In this document: positions 18,776 through 27,919 of the stretch, in pieces
Numbering within the stretch: the first letter of the stretch is position 1
Layout: each line of letters opens with the position of its first letter
From: Portibacter lacus
Lineage (GTDB): Bacteria; Bacteroidota; Bacteroidia; Chitinophagales; Saprospiraceae
DNA: 64,000 nucleotides
Direction: 5' to 3'
NCBI RefSeq assembly: GCF_021533215.1
Contig: NZ_JAJNKA010000013.1
Span: 152,963-216,962, forward strand
Notes under the pieces: model-generated
Told to the model about the DNA's origin: nothing
The model's database searches: none
Seen by the model: the letters and a program-made list of their open reading frames with translations, nothing else
Made by a program: the position numbers and the translations under genes

Positions 18776-19522
18776 AAACTACACTCGGACCTAATTATGT
18801 GTTTGAAAAAACAAAGAGGTGGGAAAGACACTCATGAATCTTTGATTCATGAGTTGATAATATTGATAACAACAATGCATAGTGAAATGCAACAAAGTTG
18901 GAAGTCTTTCAGACCATTTCACTATGCATTGTTGTTATCGACGGAGGTAGATGATTTTATTGACAAAGTCAAGTATTTAAAGCTATTACATTCTATATGT
19001 TTTTGATTTATAAATATTTATACATGCCAAATTAATATATTGTTTAAAATTCAAAATTCTCTCTAACCACTTTTTAGAAGAAATTATATTTGTCAAAGCG
19101 GTATCGCTGGGGAAATCATTATAGGGCTGGTCTTATGTTTAAATATTAATTCTGGCTTTGAAAACTTATCAAGCGTAAAACATATCATGAAAAACATTTC
19201 ATAGCCTCACTTGATGTGAGACCATGAAGTTTTTCTAATTCATAGCCTCCGTTGGTGATCGGACAATTCACTAGATGTGACCATGAAGTTTTTCTAATTC
19301 AGATTGATGGATTTCATGTCTTAATTCTATCGCCAGACATGAAAACATATCATGAAAAACATTTCATAGCCTCACTTGATGTGAGACCATGAAGTTTTTC
19401 TAATTCATAGCCTCCGCTGGTGATCGGACAGGGCACTTGATGTGAGACCATGAAGTTTTTCTAATTCATAGCCTCCCGTAGGTAACCGGATAGACTACTT
19501 GATGTGAGAACATGACGTTTTT
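18776..19522. other. 747-bp gene-free region rich in palindromes
   Basis: I see no credible gene here. It contains an 11-bp hairpin (18830-18854), a perfect 25-bp inverted repeat (18865-18939), a 10-bp-arm palindrome TTTCATGTCT/AGACATGAAA (19312-19344) and a cluster of REP-like repeats (19177-19524). A 78-codon open frame crosses both early hairpins and looks like a by-product of them. Confidence 0.7.
18823..18939. repeat. Compound palindrome: 11-bp hairpin plus perfect 25-bp inverted repeat
   Basis: ACTCATGAATC-TTT-GATTCATGAGT (18830-18854) is a perfect 11-bp hairpin. Ten bases later, arms 18865-18889 and 18915-18939 are perfect 25-bp inverted copies around a 25-nt loop. The loop contains GTCTTTC (18904-18910), complementary to GAAAGAC (18823-18829) directly before the first hairpin, so a pseudoknot-like fold is possible. 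There is no T-run after it, so it is not a terminator. Function unknown. Confidence 0.85.
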
Positions 19523-19524
19523 CT
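19177..19524. repeat. Cluster of REP-like palindromic repeats
   Basis: At least five copies of a unit ending CATGAAGTTTTTCTAATTC (CATGAAG/CATGACG at 19223, 19282, 19388, 19449, 19511), mostly about 60 bp apart. Full copies begin GAAAAACATTTCATAG and hold a CTCAC-TTGAT-GTGAG hairpin. A longer ~90-bp segment is duplicated with a 165-bp offset (19177 and 19342). The array ends within about 25 bp of the esterase stop codon. A further copy lies at 15820-15866. Confidence 0.85.
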
Positions 19525-21427
19525 ATTTTAATTCAAAATTATCCGTCCGAAATGGTGTTACCGGATAACCTGCCTTGCTGAATAAATTGGCGTCCGCTGG
19601 ATTAATCTCCCATGCATATCTTACCGCTACAGGTTTCGCAATATCTTCACTCCATACGGTTACTTTACCATCTTGTAGTTTTGCTTGTGCCCATACAAAT
19701 TTACCATCCGCTCCAGCGATACTAAAACCTTGAACATAGCCATATCTGTTTTTCACCATTAGTCCTTCACCTACCGTTTTAAATTGAACGACGACATGAT
19801 TCCCAACGACCTTATGAGAACCATACATTGGGCTACCCTCTACCACATTTTCTCCATATACTTTATTCCGTGCTGGTAGAGCTAATCTATGCCCTACATC
19901 CTTTTTATTTCTCGGATGAATATCATCAGGATTACCAATGTCAGTGATAATTGCCTGTCCAGTATTTTCTACTTTTAGTACATCGGTCATAGATTCACGA
20001 ATTACTCCCCAACCATCATTTCCAGGTTCTTCCATCGGTTGTTTCCAGTTGGCGAGTGAAACATAAAAGAAAGGAAGATCAGGTTGATTCCATTTTTCTC
20101 TCCAGTCACTAATCAATGTTCGGAGCAAAAATCTATAATCATAAGCGGTTTGAATTGAACCAGCATTTGATTCTCCTTGATACCAGATCACACCTTTTAC
20201 AGGAAAATCAATAATAGGACTGATCATCGCATTATAAATTAAAGTAGGTGTACTATTTGATAATTGAGTAACTTTTATAGCTGCAAATCGTATCTTCCAA
20301 TCAAAATCACTCAATGGTTTATTGCCAATCCTTGTGTCAAATTCAGTAGTGTAAAAACCTCCACCTCCTGTGTTATCTTCTACTCGTACCATCAAAATAT
20401 TCTTTCCCTTTTTGATAACATCAGCAGGAACAGTGTATACTCGTTCTACATTATATCCTTTAGTCTCCCCAACCAATACACCATTAACCCAAGTTTTATC
20501 ATTGTCATCCAATGCTCCAAGTTTCAACACTGTTTCTCCACTTGCTTCGAATTCAGTTCTATACCAAGCAACTCCATCCACATTTTCAAAGCCTTGGTCT
20601 TCCCACCTTATATTCGTTTTGATCGTTTTCCATTTAGATAAATCTATGTTTTCTCCTCCCCAGATTGGTTTCCCATTGACAACAGAATTATCCTTATCCG
20701 TTAGGTCTGGAAACATTTTTTTAATTTTATCTTTGGTGGACTCATTCATGTTATTTTTCTTGCGGTAAGTGCTATAACTTTCTTGAGTATGATGCTCTAT
20801 AAGCATCTCTTCGCTGATCCAAGGTTGGATTCTGCTTCCACCCCAAGAAGAATTCAATAAACCGATCGGAATATTTTGCGAAGCTCTTAACTCTTTAGCG
20901 AAATAGTATCCTACTGCAGTAAAATCACCTGCTGTTTCAGGACTATTCACCACCCATTCACCACCGGGAATCATTTCTTCAGGTGTTTCAGAATTAGCAT
21001 GAGGTATTTTAAAATGTCTAATTAACCCATCATTTGCGTCATTTATCTCAGCTTCTGCATTGTCCGTATTTTTTAAGACCCATTCCATATTAGACTGACC
21101 AGAACATAACCATACATCTCCGAAATAAATGTCATTATATGTTAATCCGTTATTCGCTGTTTTTATTTCTATGACATAAGGTCCCCCTGCAGGAGTTGGA
21201 GGTAAATTAACAACCCAGCGACCATCCAGATCTGCTTTGCCTTGTATTTCTTTTTTGTTAAATATTACTTTAACAGATTCGCCTGGAGCGCCCCATCCTT
21301 TAATCGGAATTTCTACATTTCTTTGTAAAATCGCATGATCCCCAATGGTTTTTTTAGTTCTAAACTGACCATTTAAAGATGACGAAATAACGAAGAATAA
21401 AAGAATGATGAATAGTGTGTTTTTCAT
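19523..21427 (-). CDS. Sialate O-acetylesterase-like secreted enzyme
   Basis: A 634-residue exported SGNH-type esterase. A signal peptide (1-20) is followed by a beta-sandwich segment and the catalytic serine S112 in CSGQSNMEW. A galactose-binding-like insert comes next (about residues 250-365, with VAWYRTEFEASGE and WVNGVLVGETKGYN). The later conserved GVIWYQGESNA and DDIHPRNKKDVGHRL supply the remaining catalytic Asp/His. The architecture is that of Bacteroidota sialate 9-O-acetylesterases, which de-acetylate sialic acids or other acetylated glycans. It stands alone here, without other glycan-use genes, so the true substrate is open. REP-like repeats reach its 3' end. Confidence 0.88.
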   Translation of the reverse strand: MKNTLFIILLFFVISSSLNGQFRTKKTIGDHAILQRNVEIPIKGWGAPGESVKVIFNKKEIQGKADLDGRWVVNLPPTPAGGPYVIEIKTANNGLTYNDIYFGDVWLCSGQSNMEWVLKNTDNAEAEINDANDGLIRHFKIPHANSETPEEMIPGGEWVVNSPETAGDFTAVGYYFAKELRASQNIPIGLLNSSWGGSRIQPWISEEMLIEHHTQESYSTYRKKNNMNESTKDKIKKMFPDLTDKDNSVVNGKPIWGGENIDLSKWKTIKTNIRWEDQGFENVDGVAWYRTEFEASGETVLKLGALDDNDKTWVNGVLVGETKGYNVERVYTVPADVIKKGKNILMVRVEDNTGGGGFYTTEFDTRIGNKPLSDFDWKIRFAAIKVTQLSNSTPTLIYNAMISPIIDFPVKGVIWYQGESNAGSIQTAYDYRFLLRTLISDWREKWNQPDLPFFYVSLANWKQPMEEPGNDGWGVIRESMTDVLKVENTGQAIITDIGNPDDIHPRNKKDVGHRLALPARNKVYGENVVEGSPMYGSHKVVGNHVVVQFKTVGEGLMVKNRYGYVQGFSIAGADGKFVWAQAKLQDGKVTVWSEDIAKPVAVRYAWEINPADANLFSKAGYPVTPFRTDNFELK

Positions 21428-21530
21428 GTTTTGTTTGTTTCAGTGAATTAAGATAGTAAAAAAAATCAAACGAAGGTTTTTGACTTTAATTCAAAATTTG
21501 TTTCTTACGGATCACTAAAGTAATGGACTC

Positions 21531-22373
21531 TTGATAAAAAAATATTCATTTGATATTTTTAAGCCGAAATGGCCAAAATGGAAGATAAGTTTGGCGGATA
21601 CACTGCTTAAAATTCTACCGCTTGGTGTTGCGAAGGCCAATAAAATGATTAAGAAGCATGGTAACTTAAAAGATCATGAATTTATTAATGAAGTTATCAA
21701 TGATCTAGGTCACGAACTTGATGTTGTTGGTGTGGATAATATTCCAGCTTCGGGTCCTGTAACACTAGTTGCTAATCATCCAGGAGGAGCCGATGTCGTT
21801 GCAACCATTAGCGCAATCGCTAAGAAGCGATCCGATTTTGTCATTCTTGCTAATGAATTGATATGTGTAGAACCAGTGGTAGGCATAGTACTTCCAGTGA
21901 ATACAATGTCCAAGTCGAATAAGTTGGACATGAGTGCTGTTCATCAAGCGTATAAAGATGGGAAAGTGGTCGTGTTTTATGCTGCAGGAAAGAATTCAAG
22001 GTATAATGAAGATGGAGAATTAAAAGATAGAAAGTGGCGACCAACCTTCATTGATTTTGCTGTTCAATACCATACGCCGATCTCGGTTCTTAAAATTGGT
22101 GGATCGAATGCAGACATTTTTTACAAGGTTTCTCGTTTTAGAGAGAATAACAAAAGATTTAAGAAAATTCCATTGGAGAATATTTTCCAATTAAGAGAAT
22201 TGGTTAGGCCAAAACCTTACCCGATTAAACTTCAGTTTTCGGAAGCATTGTCACCCGAATTGATTAAGGAGAAACTAAAAGGAGGTGAGTTAAAAGACAA
22301 AAGGGCATTAGCCGATGAGTTGTATGAATTTTTATATCAAATGGACGATGACCATTTTAAATTTCAAGGATGA
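21531..22373 (+). CDS. PlsC-like O-acyltransferase, probable glycine-lipid synthase subunit (GlsA/OlsA type)
   Basis: A 280-residue lysophospholipid-acyltransferase-family protein. The HX4D catalytic motif is H83-PGGA-D88 in VANHPGGADVVATIS, with a later FYAAGKNSRYNEDGELKDRK segment taking the place of the usual FPEG motif. It overlaps the next gene (GNAT N-acyltransferase) by ATGA. This pair matches the GlsB/GlsA enzymes that make N-acyl-(acyloxyacyl)-glycine lipids in Bacteroides; the present protein would add the second fatty acid. The call start is a TTG codon at 21531; the first in-frame ATG comes 38 codons later and would shorten the conserved N-terminus. Confidence 0.75.
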   Translation: MIKKYSFDIFKPKWPKWKISLADTLLKILPLGVAKANKMIKKHGNLKDHEFINEVINDLGHELDVVGVDNIPASGPVTLVANHPGGADVVATISAIAKKRSDFVILANELICVEPVVGIVLPVNTMSKSNKLDMSAVHQAYKDGKVVVFYAAGKNSRYNEDGELKDRKWRPTFIDFAVQYHTPISVLKIGGSNADIFYKVSRFRENNKRFKKIPLENIFQLRELVRPKPYPIKLQFSEALSPELIKEKLKGGELKDKRALADELYEFLYQMDDDHFKFQG

Positions 22374-23401
22374 AGAAGGTATTAGAAGCTAAACCATTGG
22401 AAGTAGATCCGATGGATTATTTTGATGAAAAGAAAAAGGTATTTAGCAATATTCCTGTTTTTCCTTTAATCACAGAAGAGGAAATCGAGAAAGCGATTCT
22501 TGAATCCATTGACAAAGAAAAATTTGCTCAAGAAATAGAAGGAATTCTAGCTTATTCCAAGAAGAAAAAAAGTTTTGTCAAAGATACCGCCTACATTATT
22601 TGCCTGATCAATTGGGATCGATGTCCAGAATTGAGTCAGCTGCTTACCATCATGAGAGAATGGGCCTTTAGAAATGAAGGTGGTGGAGTAGGAGAGAATG
22701 ACTATGATAATTTTGACGAGTTGGATAAAATGGAACAATTGATCATTTTAGACACAGAAGCAGAATCAGTCATCGGAACCATCATCGGTGGATATAGGTA
22801 TATGGTTCATGATAAAGACTCTTATCATACTGGACCTATGGGAGATCACTTCGTATTTTCAGAGACTTGGAAAAACGAGAAATGGATAGAACTTGGCAGA
22901 TCATTTATTAATCCATGGTACCAAAAAAGACACCAGAGATTATCTTTTGATTTAGTGCTACATGGATTAGGCTACATCTATGCGAAAAACATGGATGCGC
23001 TTGGCTACTTTGGGAAAATAACATTATATAACGTGTATGAACGCCAAGGAGCGGATAAGTTCTTCCTTGCAGTAGGAAAAGAATATTTTAGACAAAGTGA
23101 TGATGTGACTGTCGTGCCATCAGAAAGAATTGCAGAAGGCGAACTATCAGCAGATCAGAGAGAAATGCTGGAGCGCGACATCTTTAAAGGCTTGTTTTAC
23201 ATGTTACGAAAAGATTACCAGATTAATATGGTGCCGATTATGGCAGTCTATAATCGAATGACAGATCTAGAAAAGATGTACTACTTCGGAGCGTTTAAGC
23301 ACTACTCGTTTGGTGATTCTATCGAAATGGGAATTGCCATTGCATTTAATGATATCTATGAGACCATTATTGAGAAATTCGCCCGCCCTTACATGACTTA
23401 G
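22370..23401 (+). CDS. GNAT-fold N-acyltransferase, probable glycine-lipid synthase (GlsB/OlsB type)
   Basis: A 343-residue protein with a GNAT-like core: WIELGRSFINPWYQKRHQR and VLHGLGYIYAKNMDALGYFG resemble the conserved ELGR segment of ornithine/glycine-lipid N-acyltransferases (often annotated as hemolysin-like). The family adds a 3-hydroxy fatty acid to an amino acid, giving the lyso-lipid that the PlsC-like partner completes. The start overlaps the partner stop by 4 bp, and the next gene starts directly after its stop. Glycine as the amino acid is inferred from what is known in Bacteroides; ornithine or others remain possible. Confidence 0.7.
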   Translation: MKKVLEAKPLEVDPMDYFDEKKKVFSNIPVFPLITEEEIEKAILESIDKEKFAQEIEGILAYSKKKKSFVKDTAYIICLINWDRCPELSQLLTIMREWAFRNEGGGVGENDYDNFDELDKMEQLIILDTEAESVIGTIIGGYRYMVHDKDSYHTGPMGDHFVFSETWKNEKWIELGRSFINPWYQKRHQRLSFDLVLHGLGYIYAKNMDALGYFGKITLYNVYERQGADKFFLAVGKEYFRQSDDVTVVPSERIAEGELSADQREMLERDIFKGLFYMLRKDYQINMVPIMAVYNRMTDLEKMYYFGAFKHYSFGDSIEMGIAIAFNDIYETIIEKFARPYMT

Positions 23402-23890
23402 ATGAAAAGGGGAATTGCGGTACTGCTTATTATTTTTTGGTCCACTTTTATATATGGCCAAAACGTTATTTTAGGCACTAACGGATTCATTACTAAGAAC
23501 CCTTTCGCTGAGGAATCAGGATTTGGGATATACAATCGAATGGGTATAGAAGTCTTCGAATTAGAACTGGGCATCAAATCATTTTACGGAAAGTTATCGA
23601 GCCTTGAGGCCTATGGAATATCATTTTATACCTTTATTCCTATTTATCAATATAAGAAATGGATCGTTTTAGGGCATGTGGAAGGTGGATTATCTCTTGT
23701 CTATAATGATTTCTTTGGTTCAGAACGTGCACTCCAGATGGGGCTCGGACCTGGTATTAAGTATGCATTAAATGATTATTTTAGTTTTGAATTCATTCTA
23801 GAATATGCAATCTTTGCTAATGTGACCACATCAAGTCCACTTTATACTCACGTATTTATTCCAACTTTAGGTTGGTCCGTAAGAATTTAA
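23402..23890 (+). CDS. Small exported beta-barrel protein of unknown function
   Basis: I do not recognise a named family. The 162-residue protein has a signal peptide (about 1-19, ending FIYGQ), then alternating hydrophobic/aromatic beta strands and a terminal strand LGWSVRI ending in a hydrophobic residue, as in small outer-membrane barrels. Its ATG follows the acyltransferase stop without any gap (TAGATG), so the two are probably translated from one message. The following PhoD-like gene starts 17 bp later. A link to lipid or envelope metabolism is only contextual. Confidence 0.6.
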   Translation: MKRGIAVLLIIFWSTFIYGQNVILGTNGFITKNPFAEESGFGIYNRMGIEVFELELGIKSFYGKLSSLEAYGISFYTFIPIYQYKKWIVLGHVEGGLSLVYNDFFGSERALQMGLGPGIKYALNDYFSFEFILEYAIFANVTTSSPLYTHVFIPTLGWSVRI

Positions 23891-23907
23891 TTTCTAATTA
23901 CATTTCC

Positions 23908-24915
23908 ATGAAAGCAACATTTCTTTTTTTATCTTTTTTTCTTTTAGGTCAATGTCAAAGTCAACAGACGCTGGAAGAGCTGCCCACTAATGATTCAGAA
24001 GTGGTGATTGCTTTCGGATCTTGTAACAAGCAATATGAAACCCAGATTTTATGGGACGATATTATGAAGAACAATCCTGATGCATGGATCTGGTTAGGAG
24101 ATAATATATACGGAGATTCACCTGATTCGACAGTTATGAAAGAGAAGTATGATGCTCAGAAAAACAATGTTGAATATAAAAAGCTAAGAACGAATACTGC
24201 AATCTATGGTATATGGGATGATCATGACTACGGCTTAAATGATGGTGGTAAAAACTTCGAACCGAAAAAAACAATGCGTAATCTGATGTTTGATTTTTTA
24301 GATGTTTCGGAGACAAATGAAGCTTGGTCAAGAGATGGAGGTTATCAATCGTATGACCTTAATTTGAAAAATATAGCTGTAAAATTAATCCTTCTAGATA
24401 GTCGATATTTTCGAGATGATCCCATCAGAAATGGCAATGGATATGATCCTAATATGACTGGAACTATTTTAGGCGAAGCCCAGTGGGAATGGTTAGAAAA
24501 GGAGATCGTGAATACAACGGCTGATGTACTTCTTATCGGAAATGGCATCCAAGTGATTCCTGAAGAGCATCGTTTCGAAAAATGGGCTAATTTTCCGAAT
24601 GAACGGAAAAGATTGATTGACCTGATCGCAAGTAGAAGTGAGGTCCAGACCATTTTGCTAAGTGGCGACAGGCACATAACGGAAGTTTCTAAATTGGATA
24701 TCGGTCGCCAGCAACTCTATGAAATTACTTGTTCAGGGATGACTCATACTTACACAGGTATTAGCGGAGAAGCAAATAAGCATAGGGTCTCAGACGTAAT
24801 TAAAAAGAAAAATTATGGCGTACTAAGGTTGAAAGAAGTCGGTAGTGAAATAGAAGCAGTTTTTGAATCAAGAGGCAATGATAGTGAGATTTATCAACGC
24901 ATAACTTTAGATTAA
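23908..24915 (+). CDS. PhoD-like metallophosphatase lipoprotein
   Basis: A 335-residue protein beginning with a lipoprotein signal (residues 1-15, LLGQC). The catalytic part has AFGSCNKQYETQILWDDIMK, WIWLGDNIYGD, a GIWDDHDYGLND metal-binding segment, LLDSRYFRDD and LLSGDRHITEVSKLD. All belong to the alkaline-phosphatase-D branch of metallophosphoesterases, which hydrolyse phosphodiesters or phosphomonoesters outside the cytoplasm. The open frame extends upstream to 23872, but the ATG at 23908 places the lipoprotein signal at the N-terminus and is preferred. It ends 10 bp before a convergent ABC exporter gene. Confidence 0.85.
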   Translation: MKATFLFLSFFLLGQCQSQQTLEELPTNDSEVVIAFGSCNKQYETQILWDDIMKNNPDAWIWLGDNIYGDSPDSTVMKEKYDAQKNNVEYKKLRTNTAIYGIWDDHDYGLNDGGKNFEPKKTMRNLMFDFLDVSETNEAWSRDGGYQSYDLNLKNIAVKLILLDSRYFRDDPIRNGNGYDPNMTGTILGEAQWEWLEKEIVNTTADVLLIGNGIQVIPEEHRFEKWANFPNERKRLIDLIASRSEVQTILLSGDRHITEVSKLDIGRQQLYEITCSGMTHTYTGISGEANKHRVSDVIKKKNYGVLRLKEVGSEIEAVFESRGNDSEIYQRITLD

Positions 24916-24925
24916 ATTCTAATTT

Positions 24926-26767
24926 CTATTGGTATCCTGCAGCCTGGAGTTCGAATAATTCTGAATAAAGCCCATCCATATCCATTAATTCTTCATGGGT
25001 TCCCATGCTCGATATTTTACCATCTTCCAGAACGATAATTCTGTCCGCCATCCGAACAGTACTGAATCGGTGAGAAATGATAATGCTGGTCTTTCCCTTT
25101 GTAAGGTTTATAAAACGTTCGAAAACATCAAACTCCGCCCTCGCGTCTAGTGCACTTGTCGGTTCATCTAAAATTAAAACATTGGCATCCTTCATATACG
25201 CTCTAGCCAATGCTACTTTCTGCCATTGACCGCCAGACAATTCTTGTCCTTTGACGAATCTTCGACCTAACTGTTGGTCATATCCATCGGGCATTTCGCT
25301 GATTACTTGGTCAGCAAGACTTAATGCAGCAGCTCTTTCTATCCGATCCTGGTCATCTAACTCATCAATATTTCCAACCGCAATGTTCTCTTTGATCGTG
25401 AATTCGTATCTGAAGAAATCTTGGAAAATAACTCCAAACATTGCTTGATATTTTATCGGATCGAATTGATTGATATTGATACCATCTAGATATATCGCAC
25501 CTTCAGTAGGCTCATAAAAACCGAGAATCAATTTAATAAGTGTTGTTTTTCCCGCACCATTTTGGCCTACAAATGCCATCTTCTCTCCCGCCTTTATTTT
25601 AAAATTGACACCTTTTAAAACTTCGTCTTCACTTCCTGGATATCTGAAATGTAAATTGTCAATGACGAATCCTTCCTTAATATCTGCTGGAATGTCAGCA
25701 TACTTCTTACTTGGTTTGTCAATTTTTAGGTCTATAAAATCAAAGTAATCTTTTAAATACAAGGCACTTTCAGAAATCCTTGTGAAAAGAGAGAAGAATT
25801 GTTGTAGGTTGTTTCTAAGTCTATTAAACGAACCTGAAAGGAATGTCAATTCACCTATCGTTAATACTCCAGAAAGAACACGGAAAATGATGAAAACATA
25901 GGCACCATAATAGGAGAGTACTCCTAATATATTAAATAGTGTACCATAGGCGGTTCTCTTAACAACGATGTTTTTATTCAGCTCGTAATACTTGTCTGAT
26001 AAATTTCGAAACCGGTCAGCAACGAATTTAGTCAAGCCGAAAAGCTTTATTTCTTTAGCAGTATTAGAGTTTGCTCCTATATACCTTAGGTAATCTAGTT
26101 CTCTTCGCTCAGATGTCCATGACCTTGCTAGTGAATAACGCTGATTGCTAAACTTGATTTCATTAAAGAATGATGGAATGATACTTAGGACTAAAAGAAT
26201 AATAAGCAAGGGTTCGAAGTAGATTAAACCAGCTATTAAACTCAGAATCGAAATGATGCTTTGCAACTGATTTAGGGTGTTAGACATGAGATTAACCCTG
26301 CTACTTGTCTGTGTTCGCGCTCGTTCTAATTTGTCGTAGAAATCGGGATCTTCTAGCTGAGCAATAGATAACTCCTTTGTTTTATTTATGATTGTTACGG
26401 ATGAACTATTAGAATATAGATCACCCATTAATCCGTCCGTGAGATTAATCAGCCGATTGATCACATCCGAAATAATCACGACTGTAAGCTCTAGTGCTAC
26501 AAACTTCCATAGTGTTGAAAAATCTTGCTCAGCTCCACTAAGGCTAGTCTGTTTTATGATCTCATCAATGATGATTTTCCCTATCCATAGAATGATAATG
26601 GGAGAAAATGCATTGAATAATCTAAGCAAAGCATTTGTCAAAAACATCTTAGGATTAATTTGCCAAATTTCTTTGAAAAACCTTGGGATATATCTTAATG
26701 CCTTAAAGGATTGTTTGAGGTCAGTTTTGTTCTGAGATTTTTTTATTGATGTAAATTGTCTAGCCAC
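24926..26767 (-). CDS. ABC exporter, fused membrane and ATP-binding domains
   Basis: A 613-residue half-transporter. Membrane segments fill about residues 40-310; the nucleotide-binding domain follows with Walker A GQNGAGKTT at 401-409, the signature LSGGQWQKVALARAYM, Walker B ANVLILDEPTSALD and the switch His in IIISHRFSTVRMADR. As a half-transporter it would work as a homodimer in the inner membrane, exporting a lipid, peptide or drug; the substrate is not indicated. No peptidase domain is present. The gene downstream of its own start is unrelated (serine hydrolase), 48 bp away on the same strand. Confidence 0.92.
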   Translation of the reverse strand: MARQFTSIKKSQNKTDLKQSFKALRYIPRFFKEIWQINPKMFLTNALLRLFNAFSPIIILWIGKIIIDEIIKQTSLSGAEQDFSTLWKFVALELTVVIISDVINRLINLTDGLMGDLYSNSSSVTIINKTKELSIAQLEDPDFYDKLERARTQTSSRVNLMSNTLNQLQSIISILSLIAGLIYFEPLLIILLVLSIIPSFFNEIKFSNQRYSLARSWTSERRELDYLRYIGANSNTAKEIKLFGLTKFVADRFRNLSDKYYELNKNIVVKRTAYGTLFNILGVLSYYGAYVFIIFRVLSGVLTIGELTFLSGSFNRLRNNLQQFFSLFTRISESALYLKDYFDFIDLKIDKPSKKYADIPADIKEGFVIDNLHFRYPGSEDEVLKGVNFKIKAGEKMAFVGQNGAGKTTLIKLILGFYEPTEGAIYLDGININQFDPIKYQAMFGVIFQDFFRYEFTIKENIAVGNIDELDDQDRIERAAALSLADQVISEMPDGYDQQLGRRFVKGQELSGGQWQKVALARAYMKDANVLILDEPTSALDARAEFDVFERFINLTKGKTSIIISHRFSTVRMADRIIVLEDGKISSMGTHEELMDMDGLYSELFELQAAGYQ

Positions 26768-26815
26768 TTATTAATTTATTGGAATATAAACCGCTAGATA
26801 GTAGATTTTGTTCCA

Positions 26816-27919
26816 TTATTTGAAAATGAGTTTATTAATCTTAGTCCACATATCATCTTGGAAGGTTGTAGGAACTAAGGAATTATCTGGATCTGATCCC
26901 ATTCGAATGACGATTAAATTCTCAGACGGCACGATGTTGATGAGTTGACTATTTTTTCCCATGGCTGCATACATGTCATCAGGTGCAGTCTGTGATAATG
27001 GCATATTTAAGGTTAATGGAATAGATGGGAGAACGAGTTGATCCTTCCCATTTAACCACCAAAGATATCCATATGCAGGATTTAATTCTTGTGAGGTAGA
27101 GACACTTGCTTCTATATATTCCATATCATCGAGAATAACTTGATCCTTCCAGATTCCTTTATTCAGCATTAATAATCCAAATCTAGCCATGGATCTCGGC
27201 GTACTAGAGTAGACATGGTTATAATCTTGGTCAAACCAAAATCCATCCATGCCAATTGGGTCTCGTAATTTTGATTCGAAGTAATCGTCGAAAGACTGAT
27301 TCGTTGCATTTTCTATGACTTGATCCAATATTGTGTATGGGGCATTGTGGTAATACCACCGTTCTCCTGGTGGTACCATATAATTTAGACACTCTTTATC
27401 TGTGCAGAAAATATCACCTTCCGTATCTAATCCTGTGGTCATGGTCAGGTGATGTCTTACTGTAATAGCTTTTTCTTGTTCTTCAGTCAATGTAGACCAT
27501 CCACTTCCTAAATATTCTGATGAAGATTTAGTAATATCTAAATAACCATCTTCTTGAGCTTGACCGATTAAAAACGAAGTAAGTGTTTTACCAGCTGACG
27601 CCCAGTACCAATTTGAACTTTGTGTGAATTCTTGATTGAGTATTCCTTTGTTCCAGTACTTTTCTATTACAATTTTGCCATCCTTTAAAATGAGGAAGCC
27701 TCTGGTTCCATTTGATTCTAGGAAGTCATATAAATCTGCTGTAGCCTCCTCATTCCAGTCTAACTCAGCAATGGAATAAGTGTCCCATTCATCTGAATTA
27801 TTAGGTGGGAAGTATAGTTCGGTATCATTTTCTTCCTCTTCTTCTATGATAGGGTCAGTGGTTTTATCGCATTGAACGAAAATGAATAGTAGTAATAAAT
27901 TGATGATGAAGATTCTCAA
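26816..27919 (-). CDS. Serine hydrolase lipoprotein, beta-lactamase/class C family
   Basis: A 367-residue penicillin-binding-protein-like hydrolase. A lipoprotein signal ends FIFVQC (C17) and is followed by an acidic linker of glutamates. The catalytic SxxK is S108-K111 (SAGK), the Tyr motif is in WYYHNAPYTILDQ (YHN), and the YAAMGKNSQLINIVPSEN region near the C-terminus takes the third-motif position. Family members act as esterases, D-alanyl peptidases or amidases; no beta-lactamase role should be assumed. It stands 48 bp upstream of the ABC exporter on the same strand and could share a transcript. Confidence 0.85.
   Translation of the reverse strand: MRIFIINLLLLFIFVQCDKTTDPIIEEEEENDTELYFPPNNSDEWDTYSIAELDWNEEATADLYDFLESNGTRGFLILKDGKIVIEKYWNKGILNQEFTQSSNWYWASAGKTLTSFLIGQAQEDGYLDITKSSSEYLGSGWSTLTEEQEKAITVRHHLTMTTGLDTEGDIFCTDKECLNYMVPPGERWYYHNAPYTILDQVIENATNQSFDDYFESKLRDPIGMDGFWFDQDYNHVYSSTPRSMARFGLLMLNKGIWKDQVILDDMEYIEASVSTSQELNPAYGYLWWLNGKDQLVLPSIPLTLNMPLSQTAPDDMYAAMGKNSQLINIVPSENLIVIRMGSDPDNSLVPTTFQDDMWTKINKLIFK

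Noticed and set aside
18823..18939. Retron msr/msd RNA
   Set aside because: No reverse transcriptase is encoded within reach and the layout lacks the a1/a2 flanks and a conserved branching G; left as unknown structure.
18770..19006. 78-codon plus-strand open frame
   Set aside because: It runs through both perfect hairpins, begins inside the antitoxin promoter and has no recognisable domain; it is best explained by the palindromes.
19177..19524. CRISPR-like array
   Set aside because: The repeats are themselves palindromic, unequal in spacing (59-106 bp), and the intervening sequence is also repeated, so there are no unique spacers; no cas genes are nearby.
26816..27919. Antibiotic beta-lactamase
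   Set aside because: Only the broad class C/serine hydrolase motifs are present; no feature singles out beta-lactamase activity, and the BlaI/M56 pair is not adjacent.
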